From the NCBI GenBank assembly GCA_937863505.1, contig CALMGC010000240.1, positions 1-33,440 on the forward strand: a DNA stretch of 33,440 nucleotides, read 5' to 3'. The position numbers were made by a program, and so were the translations under genes. This document shows positions 8,925 through 18,608 of the stretch, one piece after another. This DNA is from an uncultured Sphingomonadales bacterium (GTDB lineage: Bacteria; Pseudomonadota; Alphaproteobacteria; Sphingomonadales; Sphingomonadaceae). The notes under the pieces were generated by a model. The model made no database searches and was not told where the DNA came from. It worked only from the letters and a program-made list of their open reading frames with translations. Each line of letters begins with the position of its first letter. Position 1 is the stretch's first letter.

Positions 8925-10084
8925 GCGGCCTCGCCCAGCACCGCGCGGGTGAGCGCGACGCAGTCGGCGCGCGTGGTGGTCACCGCCGATTCGGGAACGC
9001 GTGCCACCGCCGCCGCCAGCGCGGCGAAGCGATCGCGGTCGAGCGACGCGAACACCGCGCCAAGGTCGGCGGCGGGATCGTCGAGCAGCAGCCCGGCACC
9101 CTGCGCCGCCAGCCAGCGCCCCGTTTCAACGCCCGCGAGCGCGATCGGCACGGTGCCGTGCGCCAAGCTCTCATACAGCCGGTTCGGAAGCAGCCAGGCC
9201 GAGTTCTGCCCTTCCTCGAAATAATCGATCGCCCAGGCGAAATGCACATCGCCGTACAGGCGCGCGAGATCAGCGGCGGTGTAGGGTCCGAGATAGCTGA
9301 GGCCGGGTGTGTCGGCGACGTCGCGATGGAAGTCGTCGAACTCCACAAGCGAGGGCACGCCCGCCACCACCGCCTCCACGCGCCCGTTCGCTTCGCGCAC
9401 CAGCCGGCGCAGGACCGCCAGACTGCGGCGGCATCGCAGCATCCCGAACCAGCCGATGCGCCACGGAGGGCCTTTCGAGAGCCTTGAAGCGACGCGCCGC
9501 TCCAGAGAGTTGTCGAGCGCGAACACCTTGTTCTCCTCGATCCGAATCGGGATACGGTAGTGCTGGCGACCGACGAAATACTCGCGCTCGAACGCGGGCG
9601 AACTGGTCAGCACCAGCGCGGCGCGGTTTAGAAGACGCCGCTCCAGCGCCCGCATCAGCGCTCCCGCGGCGCCGTCCGCCGTGAGGAGACGATGAATGTC
9701 GAGACATTCATAGACGATCCGCTGCCCCGGCGCGGCCACCCGCACCGCGATTCCCAGCGCTTCGAGATTGCGCGCGATCACGGTGTCCGCGTCGCGAACG
9801 GCTCGTTTCGCCGATGCGGGGCGGAGCAGATGACGCGCCACCGCCGCCACGCGCTGTTTCAGCCGCGCATCGGCAGTCTGTCCCAGATTAACGGCGAGAA
9901 CTTCCTCGACCGATGGCGGTGCTTCCCGCCGGTGAAACCCGGCCAGGCTGACCGTCGCCCCTCCGGTGCGCAGCATCCGGACCCGCCGCGCCACGGCCGC
10001 GTCGGCGAGATCGTGCACCAGATAAGCGATGTTGGCCAACCTTGTTCCCTCTTCCGCGCTGCTTGGCCGCGCTCGCCCCAGCAT
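8921..10084 (-). CDS. Glycosyltransferase, GT-B fold (GT4-like)
   Basis: NIAYLVHDLADAAVARRVRMLRTGGATVSLAGFHR...LPNRLYESLAHGTVPIALAGVETGRWL. The true start may be TTG at ~10039, which follows a good purine-rich SD. Confidence 0.8.
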   Translation of the reverse strand: MLGRARPSSAEEGTRLANIAYLVHDLADAAVARRVRMLRTGGATVSLAGFHRREAPPSVEEVLAVNLGQTADARLKQRVAAVARHLLRPASAKRAVRDADTVIARNLEALGIAVRVAAPGQRIVYECLDIHRLLTADGAAGALMRALERRLLNRAALVLTSSPAFEREYFVGRQHYRIPIRIEENKVFALDNSLERRVASRLSKGPPWRIGWFGMLRCRRSLAVLRRLVREANGRVEAVVAGVPSLVEFDDFHRDVADTPGLSYLGPYTAADLARLYGDVHFAWAIDYFEEGQNSAWLLPNRLYESLAHGTVPIALAGVETGRWLAAQGAGLLLDDPAADLGAVFASLDRDRFAALAAAVARVPESAVTTTRADCVALTRAVLGEAA

Positions 10085-10169
10085 GAAATGCGCCCCACCT
10101 CGAATGGTAATGGCGCATAAAGCCGCGAACGGCTACTAACCCCGAAACACCGTCGGCGGGACTGCTTGT

Positions 10170-12344
10170 ATGGATGCGATCACAACTTCGGTCGAGGCGG
10201 AAGACGCGCCGGTCAGGCGGGGCTTTCCGCCGCTGCTGCCCGATCCAGCGATGCTGTGGGCGATGTTTCGCCGCCGCTTGTGGCTGTTCGCGCTGATATG
10301 GGCGCTGGTCGCCGTCGGCATCGCCGCGCGCACCTTTCACCAGGTGCCACAATATTCCGCGACCTCCACTTTGGTGATCACGCCCGCGCGCAGCGACGTG
10401 GTGGATGGCGTCCGCGGCGTGACCGCTCCGATCCAGCCCGACAGCGCCGCGATCGAAACCGAGGTGCAGATCCTGAGTTCCCCGGCGCTGGCCGGACGGG
10501 TCGCCGATGCGCTTCATCTCGAGCGCTACCCGATGTTCGGCGGGCAGGCTGGTGCCATGCTGCAGGATGAGGGAGCAAGTACGGAGCCCGGCACGCACCC
10601 GCTCGCGCGCGCGCTCGCGTCGCACATGACGATCCAGCGCGTGGGATTGTCGTTCGTCATCGCGATCTCGGCGACCACGCCCGACCGGCACCTATCGGCT
10701 GCCATCGCCAACGAGTATGTGAAGGAATATATCGACCAGCAGTCGAGCAGCAAGAACGCCGCAACCCATGCGATCAGCGGCGAGCTGCAGGGCAAGCTGG
10801 ACGACATGGAGAAAAAGGTCGTCGCCGCCGATTCGGCGGTGCAGGCCTACAAAATCCAGCACAATTTGATGAGCACCGAAGGCTCGACCATGGCCGAGCA
10901 GCAGGTGTCGACCCTGTCCGGCCAGATCGCGTCCGCGCAGGCCGACCTCGCCGACAAGACCGCCCGGCTCGCGACGGCGCGCCAACAGCTCGCCCATGGC
11001 GGCGGCGGTCAGGACGTGGGCGCGACGCTTGCATCAGGCACCGTGTCCGCGCTGCGCACGCGGGAGGCGGACACCACCCAGCGGCTGGCCGACCTCACCA
11101 CCCGCTATGGCGAGCTCCACCCGGACGTGCAGAAGACGCGCAAGGAGCTGGCGGACATCCGCTCACAGATCCAGCATGAGATCGACCGGATCATCTCCAA
11201 CCTGTCGGCCGAGCGTAACGCGTCGGCCTCGCGGCTCGCCTCGCTGCAGGGCAGCCAGGCGGGGGCCAAGGGTTCGCTGACCAGCAACAATAGCGCCATG
11301 GTCGGGTTGCAGGAACTGGAGCGCAAGGCGGAAGCCGCGCGCAGTGTTTATCTCGCGTTCCTCAACCGCTCCAAGGAGACGGTGTCGCAGGAAGGTATCG
11401 CCCAGCCCGACGCCAAGGTCGATTCGCTGTCGCGCGTGCCGGTGCTGCCGTCCTCGCCCAATATCCCGCTCGCCATCCTGTTCGCGCTGGTGGGTGGCCC
11501 GGTGGCGGGAATGTTCGGGATCGCGCTCGCGGAATATCTCGACGGCAAGGTGCGCACCAAGCAGGATGTCGAGCACAAGCTGCGCGTCCGTTACGTCGGC
11601 GGCGTGCCCGAGCTCAAGTCGACGCTCGGCAGGCTTCGCAATAACCAGAGCCCGCAGGATTACCTGGTCGACCATCCCATGTCCGCCTTCGCCGAGGCGT
11701 TCCGTGGTCTCAGAGCCGCGTTGATGCAGCGCGGGCGACAGATGCCCTCGGTAATCGCGGTCACTTCGGCGCTGCCTCGCGAAGGTAAGTCGACCACCTC
11801 CATCTGTCTGGCGCGCACGATGGTGTCTTCGGGATCGAGGACGGTGTTGGTCGATTGCGACATCCGCCGCCGCTCGGTCAGCGAAGCGTTGCTGCCCCGC
11901 GACTGGTCGGGACTGCTCGACTATCTGGCGGGGACCAAGACGCTTGAACAGGCGGTGTTCAAGGATCCCAAATCTGATCTGCGCATCCTCGGCTCGACGG
12001 TGGCGCCCGACTATGCGCGCGACCTGTTCGCGGACCGCGGGGTGGAGAAGGTGTTGGACGAGTTGCGCGAGCATTTCGAGGTGTCGGTGCTCGACACCGC
12101 GCCGGTGCTGGGCATCGCCGAGACCCGCGCGATCGCCGCCGCCGCCGACTCGACGCTGGTGCTCGCGCGCTGGCGCAGGACGTCGATGAAGGCGGCGGAC
12201 GCAGCCGTCGAAATGCTGCTCGGCGCGAACGCGCACCTGCGCGGGCTGGCGCTGACCATGGTCGACATCCGCCGCTACGCCAGCACCGGCTATCAGGACG
12301 TCTATAGCTATCACAAGAAGTTCAAGGGTTATTATCAGAACTGA
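10170..12344 (+). CDS. Polysaccharide co-polymerase fused to BY-type tyrosine autokinase (Wzc/ExoP/GumC-like)
   Basis: N-terminal Wzz-like TM region, long coiled coil, second TM, Walker A-like LPREGKSTTS, Walker A' VLVDCDIRR, C-terminal Tyr cluster YASTGYQDVYSYHKKFKGYYQN. Confidence 0.92.
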   Translation: MDAITTSVEAEDAPVRRGFPPLLPDPAMLWAMFRRRLWLFALIWALVAVGIAARTFHQVPQYSATSTLVITPARSDVVDGVRGVTAPIQPDSAAIETEVQILSSPALAGRVADALHLERYPMFGGQAGAMLQDEGASTEPGTHPLARALASHMTIQRVGLSFVIAISATTPDRHLSAAIANEYVKEYIDQQSSSKNAATHAISGELQGKLDDMEKKVVAADSAVQAYKIQHNLMSTEGSTMAEQQVSTLSGQIASAQADLADKTARLATARQQLAHGGGGQDVGATLASGTVSALRTREADTTQRLADLTTRYGELHPDVQKTRKELADIRSQIQHEIDRIISNLSAERNASASRLASLQGSQAGAKGSLTSNNSAMVGLQELERKAEAARSVYLAFLNRSKETVSQEGIAQPDAKVDSLSRVPVLPSSPNIPLAILFALVGGPVAGMFGIALAEYLDGKVRTKQDVEHKLRVRYVGGVPELKSTLGRLRNNQSPQDYLVDHPMSAFAEAFRGLRAALMQRGRQMPSVIAVTSALPREGKSTTSICLARTMVSSGSRTVLVDCDIRRRSVSEALLPRDWSGLLDYLAGTKTLEQAVFKDPKSDLRILGSTVAPDYARDLFADRGVEKVLDELREHFEVSVLDTAPVLGIAETRAIAAAADSTLVLARWRRTSMKAADAAVEMLLGANAHLRGLALTMVDIRRYASTGYQDVYSYHKKFKGYYQN

Positions 12345-12548
12345 CCGCCATCGCGTCGATACCAATGCGGTAGATCCGGTGTTGCGGGAGGTAAGCGTGC
12401 ATGGGTCTGCCCGGTCCGCCAATGTCACCGCACGATGCGCCACGGCCAGCGGAGCTAATCTAAGCTAGGAAAACAAACCCGGCGTTTACCTTCTCGCCGT
12501 AAACCGTCCGCATCGGCGACCCGTCCGGGTCACGGCGGAGACAGGATC

Positions 12549-14297
12549 TTGGATCACCCCATCGGAGGCGCGTCGCTGCGCGCCGGGCTGGCGGCGTGCC
12601 GCTCGCATTTCATCAACGCCGCGCTGTTCAGCGGACTGATCAATCTTCTCTACCTCGCCCCGTCGATCTACATGCTGCAGGTCTATGACCGCGCAGTGCC
12701 GACGCGGGGCGCGACGACATTGCTCGCGCTGACGCTCATCTACCTGTTCGCGATCGCGACGATGGGCGCGTTCGACCTGGTCCGCGCGCGGGTGCTGATA
12801 CGCGCCAGCGCCCGGCTCGACCGGCTGCTCGCCCCGCCGATCGTCGCCGCACTAATCCGCACCTCCGTCGCGCAGCCGCGCAGCAGCGCCGCGCTGCGCG
12901 AGTTCGACCAACTTCGCCAGACGCTGACCGGCGCGGGGGTGCTGGCGCTGTTCGACCTGCCCTGGGCACCGATCTACCTCCTGGTCTGCTTCGTCATCCA
13001 CCCGCTGCTGGGCGCGATGGCGATCGCGGCGATGGGCGCGACCGCCGGGCTCGCCTGGGCGAACGAGCGCGCGAGCAGCCGCTCGCTCAAGCTCGCCAAC
13101 GCCGCCGCGACGCATGGCTACACCTCGCTCGAGGGCACGCTCGGCGCGGCGGGCGTGGTGAAGGCGCTCGGCATGGGCCCCGCGCTGCTCGCGCGCCACC
13201 GGGCGGAGCGGGCGGAAAGCCTCGGCTTTCAGGCCACCGCCAGCGCGTCCAACGCCACCTTCGTGTCCGCGACCAAGGCGATGCGGATCGCGCTCCAGTC
13301 GCTCGCGCTCGGGCTCGGCGCATGGCTGGCGATGGACGGGCGCATCTCGGGCGGTGCGATTTTCGCCGCCTCCTTGCTGCTCTCGCGCGCGCTCGCCCCG
13401 ATCGAACAGATCACCGGCGCGTCCAAGGCGCTGGTGCTGGCGCTGCCCGCCTACCGCACGATCCACGCGCTGCTCGTCGAGGCGGGCGACACGCCGGAGC
13501 CGGTTCGGCTGCCCGCGCCCACGGGGCGGCTGCAGGCGGAAGGCTTGACGGTCGCGATCGCCGACACCGATCGCCGCGCGCTCGCGGGCGTGTCGTTCAA
13601 ACTCGCTGAAGGCCGCGTGCTCGGCGTCGTCGGCCCGAGCGGCGCGGGCAAGTCGACGCTGGCGCGCGCGCTGGTCGGCGCGGTGGCGGCGGAGGCGGGC
13701 GTCGTCCGGCTCGACGGCGCCAGCCTCGCCGACTGGCCGGAGGACCAGCTCGGCGCAGCGATCGGCTATCTGCCGCAAGACCCGACGCTGCTGCGCGGCA
13801 CCGTGCGCGAGAATATCTGCCGCTTCCGGACCGGCGACCGCGCCGCGATCGACGCGGAGGTGGTGCGCGCCGCGCAGGCGTGCGGGGCGCACGAGCTGAT
13901 CCTGTCGCTCCCCAAGGCGTATGACACCGTTCTCGGCCAGCGCGGCGCGGGGCTGTCGGCGGGGCAGGCGCAGCGGATCGCTCTCGCCCGCGCGCTCTAT
14001 GGCGGCCCCGCGCTGCTCGTGCTCGACGAGCCCAATGCGCATCTCGACGCGGACGGCGAGGCGCAGCTGTTCGCCACCCTGCAGGCGGTCAAGGCGAACG
14101 GTGCCACCGTGGTCGTGATTGCGCACCGCACGGGCGTGCTCCGGGTGGTGGACGAGTTGCTGGTGCTGCGCGACGGTCGCATCGCGCTTCACGGCGAGCG
14201 CGACGAGGTGATGCGCAAGCTCGCCGAGCCCCCCGCGCCTGTCGCGCCCGCCGCCCCAATTGCCCCCGCCGCCGCGCCCCGCGCGCTTGCCGCCTGA
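12549..14297 (+). CDS. Type I secretion system permease/ATPase (PrtD/HlyB family; AtrD-like in sphingan loci)
   Basis: SGLINLLYLAPSIYMLQVYDRAVPTRGATTLLALT (PrtD-type N-terminus); Walker A GPSGAGKST, signature LSAGQAQR, Walker B LLVLDEPNAHLD, H-loop IAHR. TTG start. Confidence 0.93.
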   Translation: MDHPIGGASLRAGLAACRSHFINAALFSGLINLLYLAPSIYMLQVYDRAVPTRGATTLLALTLIYLFAIATMGAFDLVRARVLIRASARLDRLLAPPIVAALIRTSVAQPRSSAALREFDQLRQTLTGAGVLALFDLPWAPIYLLVCFVIHPLLGAMAIAAMGATAGLAWANERASSRSLKLANAAATHGYTSLEGTLGAAGVVKALGMGPALLARHRAERAESLGFQATASASNATFVSATKAMRIALQSLALGLGAWLAMDGRISGGAIFAASLLLSRALAPIEQITGASKALVLALPAYRTIHALLVEAGDTPEPVRLPAPTGRLQAEGLTVAIADTDRRALAGVSFKLAEGRVLGVVGPSGAGKSTLARALVGAVAAEAGVVRLDGASLADWPEDQLGAAIGYLPQDPTLLRGTVRENICRFRTGDRAAIDAEVVRAAQACGAHELILSLPKAYDTVLGQRGAGLSAGQAQRIALARALYGGPALLVLDEPNAHLDADGEAQLFATLQAVKANGATVVVIAHRTGVLRVVDELLVLRDGRIALHGERDEVMRKLAEPPAPVAPAAPIAPAAAPRALAA

Positions 14298-14315
14298 CCT
14301 GACGGAACCAAGCTC

Positions 14316-15665
14316 ATGGCCAGCCAATATCTTTCCGCCGCCGCCCTGCCCGCCCCCGCCAGCTCCGATGACGCGGGCGGCGCGGCGCGTGTCGGCTGGA
14401 TCGCCGCCGCCCTGTTCTTCGGCTTGTTCCTCGGCTGGGCGGCGCTGTTCCGGCTCGACGCCGCCGCGCACGCCACGGGCTCGATCACCGTGTCGGGCAA
14501 CCGCCAGACGGTGCAGCACAAGGACGGCGGCATCGTCGCCGCGATCCACGTCCGCGAGGGCGGGCGCGTCCGCGCGGGCGAGGTGCTGATCGAGCTTGCG
14601 GCGGGCGAGGTGCTCGCCAACGAGCGCGCGCTCGCGGCGCAATGGATCCGGCTGGAGGCGGAACGCGCGCGGTTGCTCGCCGAGCAGGGCGGCGGCGCGG
14701 TCGTCACGCCCGCCGCCTTCGCCGGGCTGACCGGGGCGGACCGCGACGAGGCGAACCGCGCGATGGCGCTTCAGCGTAGCGAGATCGCCGCGCGCCGGGC
14801 GGCCGTCACTGACCAGAAGCGCGTGCTCGCGAGCCAGGCCGCCGAGCTCGGTCGCCAGATCGACGGCACGTCGGGGCGGATGGGCTTCAACGGCGAGCAG
14901 GACCGGCTGTACCGCGACGAGCTCTCGGGCATGTCCGCGCTCGCCGACCAGGGCTATGTCAGCCGCAACCGGGTGCGCGAACTCCAGCGGCAACGGGCGG
15001 AGGTGGGCGGCCAGATCGCCGGCCTCGCCTCCACCGCCGCGTCCGCGCGCGAGGAGATCGGCGAGAAGCGGATGCAGGCGCTGACCCTCGATTCGCAACA
15101 CCGCGAGAAGGTGTCGGGCGAGCTGCGCGAGGCGGAGGCCGCGTTGAACGAGGTGCTGCCCAAATACCGCGCCGCGCATCAGCAGCTGGAGGCGACGCGC
15201 ATCCGCGCGCCCGCGACCGGGCAGGTGGTGGGCCTCAGCATCTTCACCGTCGGCGGCGTGATCGAGCCGGGGCAAAAGCTGATGGACATCGTCCCCGACA
15301 AGGCGCCGCTGGTGGTGGAGGCGCAGCTGTCGCCCGACGATGCCGACGACGTCCATGTCGGCTTGCCCGCAGAGGTGCGCGTGACCGCGATCCACGACCG
15401 CGCCGCGCCGCCGCTCGACGGCACCATCACCCGCATGTCGGCGGATGCGTTCCACGATGACAAGACCGGGCGGGCCTACTACACCGTCACCGTCACCGTG
15501 CCCGCCGCCAAGCTCGCCGCGCTCGACGCGCGCGAGGGCCGCGCGGATACGCTCAAACCCGGCCTACCGGTGGAGGTGCTGGTGTCGCTCAAACGCCGGA
15601 CGCTGCTGCAATATCTGTTCGAGCCAATCGACCAGGCGGCATGGCGCGGGATGCACGAGCATTGA
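14316..15665 (+). CDS. HlyD family T1SS periplasmic adaptor (PrtE-like; AtrB-like)
   Basis: GSITVSGNRQTVQHKDGGIVAAIHVREGGRVRAGEVLIEL...IRAPATGQVVGLSIFTVGGVIEPGQKLMDIVP...GLPVEVLVSLKRRTLLQYLFEPI; directly downstream of the T1SS ATPase. Confidence 0.93.
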   Translation: MASQYLSAAALPAPASSDDAGGAARVGWIAAALFFGLFLGWAALFRLDAAAHATGSITVSGNRQTVQHKDGGIVAAIHVREGGRVRAGEVLIELAAGEVLANERALAAQWIRLEAERARLLAEQGGGAVVTPAAFAGLTGADRDEANRAMALQRSEIAARRAAVTDQKRVLASQAAELGRQIDGTSGRMGFNGEQDRLYRDELSGMSALADQGYVSRNRVRELQRQRAEVGGQIAGLASTAASAREEIGEKRMQALTLDSQHREKVSGELREAEAALNEVLPKYRAAHQQLEATRIRAPATGQVVGLSIFTVGGVIEPGQKLMDIVPDKAPLVVEAQLSPDDADDVHVGLPAEVRVTAIHDRAAPPLDGTITRMSADAFHDDKTGRAYYTVTVTVPAAKLAALDAREGRADTLKPGLPVEVLVSLKRRTLLQYLFEPIDQAAWRGMHEH

Positions 15666-15729
15666 GCGGGGGCGGTTTTACAAAGTGCGTAGCGGCCGGT
15701 ATGCGAACCGGCGTTCAGGGGGAAATGTG

Positions 15730-17016
15730 ATGCGTAGGCGCGTATGGATCGCCGGACTGACGCTGCCGTTGGCGACCGCGACCGCCGCTCAGGCTCAGAC
15801 TCAGGTCGTCGTGGGGCCGGCTTCGGGAGATCCGCTGCTCGGCGTCGCCGATCGCCCGCGCCCGGATTATTCGCCGATCGGCGGGCGGCTCGGCAGCTTC
15901 TTCCTGTACCCGCGCGTCGACGCGTCGGTGCAATATACCGACAATCTTCGCGGCACGCCGACCGACCAGATCTCGGATGAGATCCTGGATGTGCGCCCCT
16001 CGGTCGACCTGGTTTCGGGCTGGTCGCGCAACCTGCTCGACCTGCGCGCCTATTACGACCATAGCTTCCATGCTCACACGAGTTCGGAAAACTATTCGCA
16101 ATTCGGGGCCGCCGCGCTGACGCGGCTCGACTTCGCGCGCGACACGCGGTTGCAGATCAACGCCAGCGCGGACCGGCTGATCGAGTCGCGCACGGATATT
16201 AACAGCCCCAACGGCACGATCAACGGCTATGACCCGACAATCTCTCCGGTCCGCTACACCAACCTGGACCTGTCCGCGAACTTGTCGAAGCGGTTCAACC
16301 GGCTGACCGTGATTGGCGACGCGGGCGTCAACCGGCAGACGTTCGACAACGCCACGCTCCTTAGCGGACAGACACTCGACCAGACATTCCGCAACAACAC
16401 GGTGTTCGACACCTATCTCGAGGGCCGGTATTTGCTGGGCGGGGCCACGTCGATCATCGCGCATGTCGACCGGTCGCAGATCGACTATGACAATAACGCG
16501 GTGGTCGGGTTTAACCGCAACTCGGTCTCATACACCGCGCAGCTGGGCGTCGGGCTGCAAATCTCGCAGCTGGTCAAGGGCGACATCCGCGTCGGCTATT
16601 TCACCCAGAACAATCGCGACCCGCGCTTCCTCGACTCATCGGGCATCGGCTTCTCGGCGAACGTCGTGTACAACATCACGCCCACCACGACGATCCGGGT
16701 CTATGCCGAGCGATCGGTCGAGCCGAGCGGCTCCATCGTCACCTCGGGCAATGTCCGGTCGACGGGCGCGCTGACGGTCGAGCACGAGCTGCTGCGCAAC
16801 CTCGTCGTCACCGGCTATGCCCGCTATTCGTCGATCGACCCGCAGACGACGGTGAACCTTGGCACCGCGCAGGAATATGAGGGCCGCCTTGGCGCGACTT
16901 ACTATCTCAGCCGCCGCTTCCGCTTTAACGCGTCGCTCGACCATTATTCCCGCCGCGGCGTGTTCGGCAGCTTCGACGTCAACAACGCTTCGCTCGGCGT
17001 GGCCGTGACGCTGTGA
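15730..17016 (+). CDS. Outer-membrane beta-barrel protein of EPS locus
   Basis: Signal peptide MRRRVWIAGLTLPLATATAAQAQ; FFLYPRVDASVQYTDNLRGTPTDQISDEILDVRPSVDLVSGWSRN; alternating strands with terminal aromatic pattern (DHYSRRGVFGSFDVNNASLGVAVTL). Confidence 0.8.
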   Translation: MRRRVWIAGLTLPLATATAAQAQTQVVVGPASGDPLLGVADRPRPDYSPIGGRLGSFFLYPRVDASVQYTDNLRGTPTDQISDEILDVRPSVDLVSGWSRNLLDLRAYYDHSFHAHTSSENYSQFGAAALTRLDFARDTRLQINASADRLIESRTDINSPNGTINGYDPTISPVRYTNLDLSANLSKRFNRLTVIGDAGVNRQTFDNATLLSGQTLDQTFRNNTVFDTYLEGRYLLGGATSIIAHVDRSQIDYDNNAVVGFNRNSVSYTAQLGVGLQISQLVKGDIRVGYFTQNNRDPRFLDSSGIGFSANVVYNITPTTTIRVYAERSVEPSGSIVTSGNVRSTGALTVEHELLRNLVVTGYARYSSIDPQTTVNLGTAQEYEGRLGATYYLSRRFRFNASLDHYSRRGVFGSFDVNNASLGVAVTL

Positions 17017-17060
17017 TATAGCGCGCGCCCGCGTCGCCTGTTCAGCAAGGCCTTCAGTCC

Positions 17061-18530
17061 ATGTCCGTCCGCCGATCGCTCGCCTGGGCCTACTCCGGGC
17101 AGATCACCTCGTTCGCCATCCAGTTCGCGACATCGGTCATCATCGCGCGCATCCTGTCCCCGCACGAGATGGGCATTTACGCCATCGCGATGGCGGTCCA
17201 GGGCATCATCTGGATCTTCACCAATTTCGGCATCGGCGCGTATATCGTGCGCGAGGTCGACCTGAAGCGCGAGACGCTCGACACCGCGTTCACGATCAAC
17301 GCCATCCTGTCCTTCATTCTCGCCGGGCTGCTGCTGGGGGCGAGCTTCGGCGGCAAGCTGTTGTTCGGCGACCCCGCCGCCGCCAACGTGCTCAGGGTCA
17401 GCGCGGTGAGCGTGCTGATCCCCATCTTCGCCTTCCGCGCCAGCGTGATGATGCAGCGCGAGATGCGCTTCAAGGAAGGCTCGATGATCGGCACCGCGAC
17501 CGGCATCATCGGGTCGCTGTCGACGATCAGCTTCGCGCTGCTGGGCGCGAGCTATATGAGCCCGGCCTATGGCGCGCTGGTCGGCAACGTCGTCAGCACG
17601 CTGGCGGTGGTGGTGCTGATCCGCGAGCATTTCAGCACGCGCATTTCCTTCGCCGAGTGGCGGCGGCTAAGCGTGTTCGGAATGCAGATGGTGTCGGTGG
17701 GCGGCGTTTCCGATGCCGCCGCAAGGCTTTCCGACGTGGTGCTGGGCCGGATGCTGGGCGTGACCGCGCTGGGCTTCTACTCGCGCGCCTCGAACCTGTC
17801 GGGGCTGATCTACACCCAGGTCTATGGCACCGCCACCCGGGTCGCCTTTGTTCAGCTATCGAAGAGTTTCCGTGAGACGGGTGAGCTGCGCGCGATGTTC
17901 CTGCGCTCGTTCAGCATGATCACCGCGTGCCTGTGGCCCTTCCTGATCGGGCTGGCGGTGCTGTCGCGCCCCGCGATCCACATCCTGTACGGCGGGAAAT
18001 GGGTCCCCGCCGCCGTGCCGCTGTCGCTGCTGATGGTGGCGCAGTTCTTCACGCTCTGCTTCGGGATGAACTGGGAATTGTTCGTGCTGCGCGAGGAGAC
18101 CGCGCGGCAGACGAAATACGAGGTGATCCGCTCGCTGCTCGGCCTCGCCGTGTTCTCGATCGGATGTCTGATCAGCATCGAAGCGGCCGCGGTCGGGCGC
18201 GTCGTCGATTCTTTCATCGGCTTTCTGTTCTATTACCCGCACGTCCGCAGGCTGGCGAGGACGGAGCCGCACGAGATCCCGCTCATCTACCGCAGCAGCG
18301 CGCTGCTCACGGCGGCGGCGGTGCTCCCCGCGCTGGTGCTGATGGTCGTCTATCGTTGGTCGCCGACCACCCCGCCATTGCTGGTGATGGCGAGCGTGGG
18401 CGGGGGTGTCGCGCTGTGGTTGCTGACCGCGATCCGCCTGCGCCATCCGCTGCGCGATGAACTGCTTCGCCTAGTGACACCGGTCATGCCGCGGCTCGGG
18501 GCGGGAATCGAGCGATTGTCGCCGCGTTGA
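17061..18530 (+). CDS. Lipopolysaccharide/polysaccharide flippase, Wzx-like (MOP superfamily)
   Basis: MSVRRSLAWAYSGQITSFAIQFATSVIIARILSPHEMGIYAIAMAVQGI...LLGRMLG-type segment VVLGRMLGVTALGFYSRASNLSGLIYTQVYG; ~12-14 TM segments. Confidence 0.9.
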   Translation: MSVRRSLAWAYSGQITSFAIQFATSVIIARILSPHEMGIYAIAMAVQGIIWIFTNFGIGAYIVREVDLKRETLDTAFTINAILSFILAGLLLGASFGGKLLFGDPAAANVLRVSAVSVLIPIFAFRASVMMQREMRFKEGSMIGTATGIIGSLSTISFALLGASYMSPAYGALVGNVVSTLAVVVLIREHFSTRISFAEWRRLSVFGMQMVSVGGVSDAAARLSDVVLGRMLGVTALGFYSRASNLSGLIYTQVYGTATRVAFVQLSKSFRETGELRAMFLRSFSMITACLWPFLIGLAVLSRPAIHILYGGKWVPAAVPLSLLMVAQFFTLCFGMNWELFVLREETARQTKYEVIRSLLGLAVFSIGCLISIEAAAVGRVVDSFIGFLFYYPHVRRLARTEPHEIPLIYRSSALLTAAAVLPALVLMVVYRWSPTTPPLLVMASVGGGVALWLLTAIRLRHPLRDELLRLVTPVMPRLGAGIERLSPR

Positions 18531-18608
18531 AGTAAGCGTCGGCCCGGAGTGCAGCTTACGGTCGGGCTGCTGACTTGGCCGGCAACGCGGGATCGAAAGG
18601 ATGCCTCC

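Noticed and set aside
11163-12443. 426-aa - strand ORF opposite wzc
   Set aside because: Arg/His-rich shadow ORF without motifs; the sense strand carries the BY-kinase.
12852-15455. 867-aa - strand ORF opposite the T1SS genes
   Set aside because: Low-complexity Arg/His/Gly translation; the sense frames encode canonical ABC and HlyD proteins.
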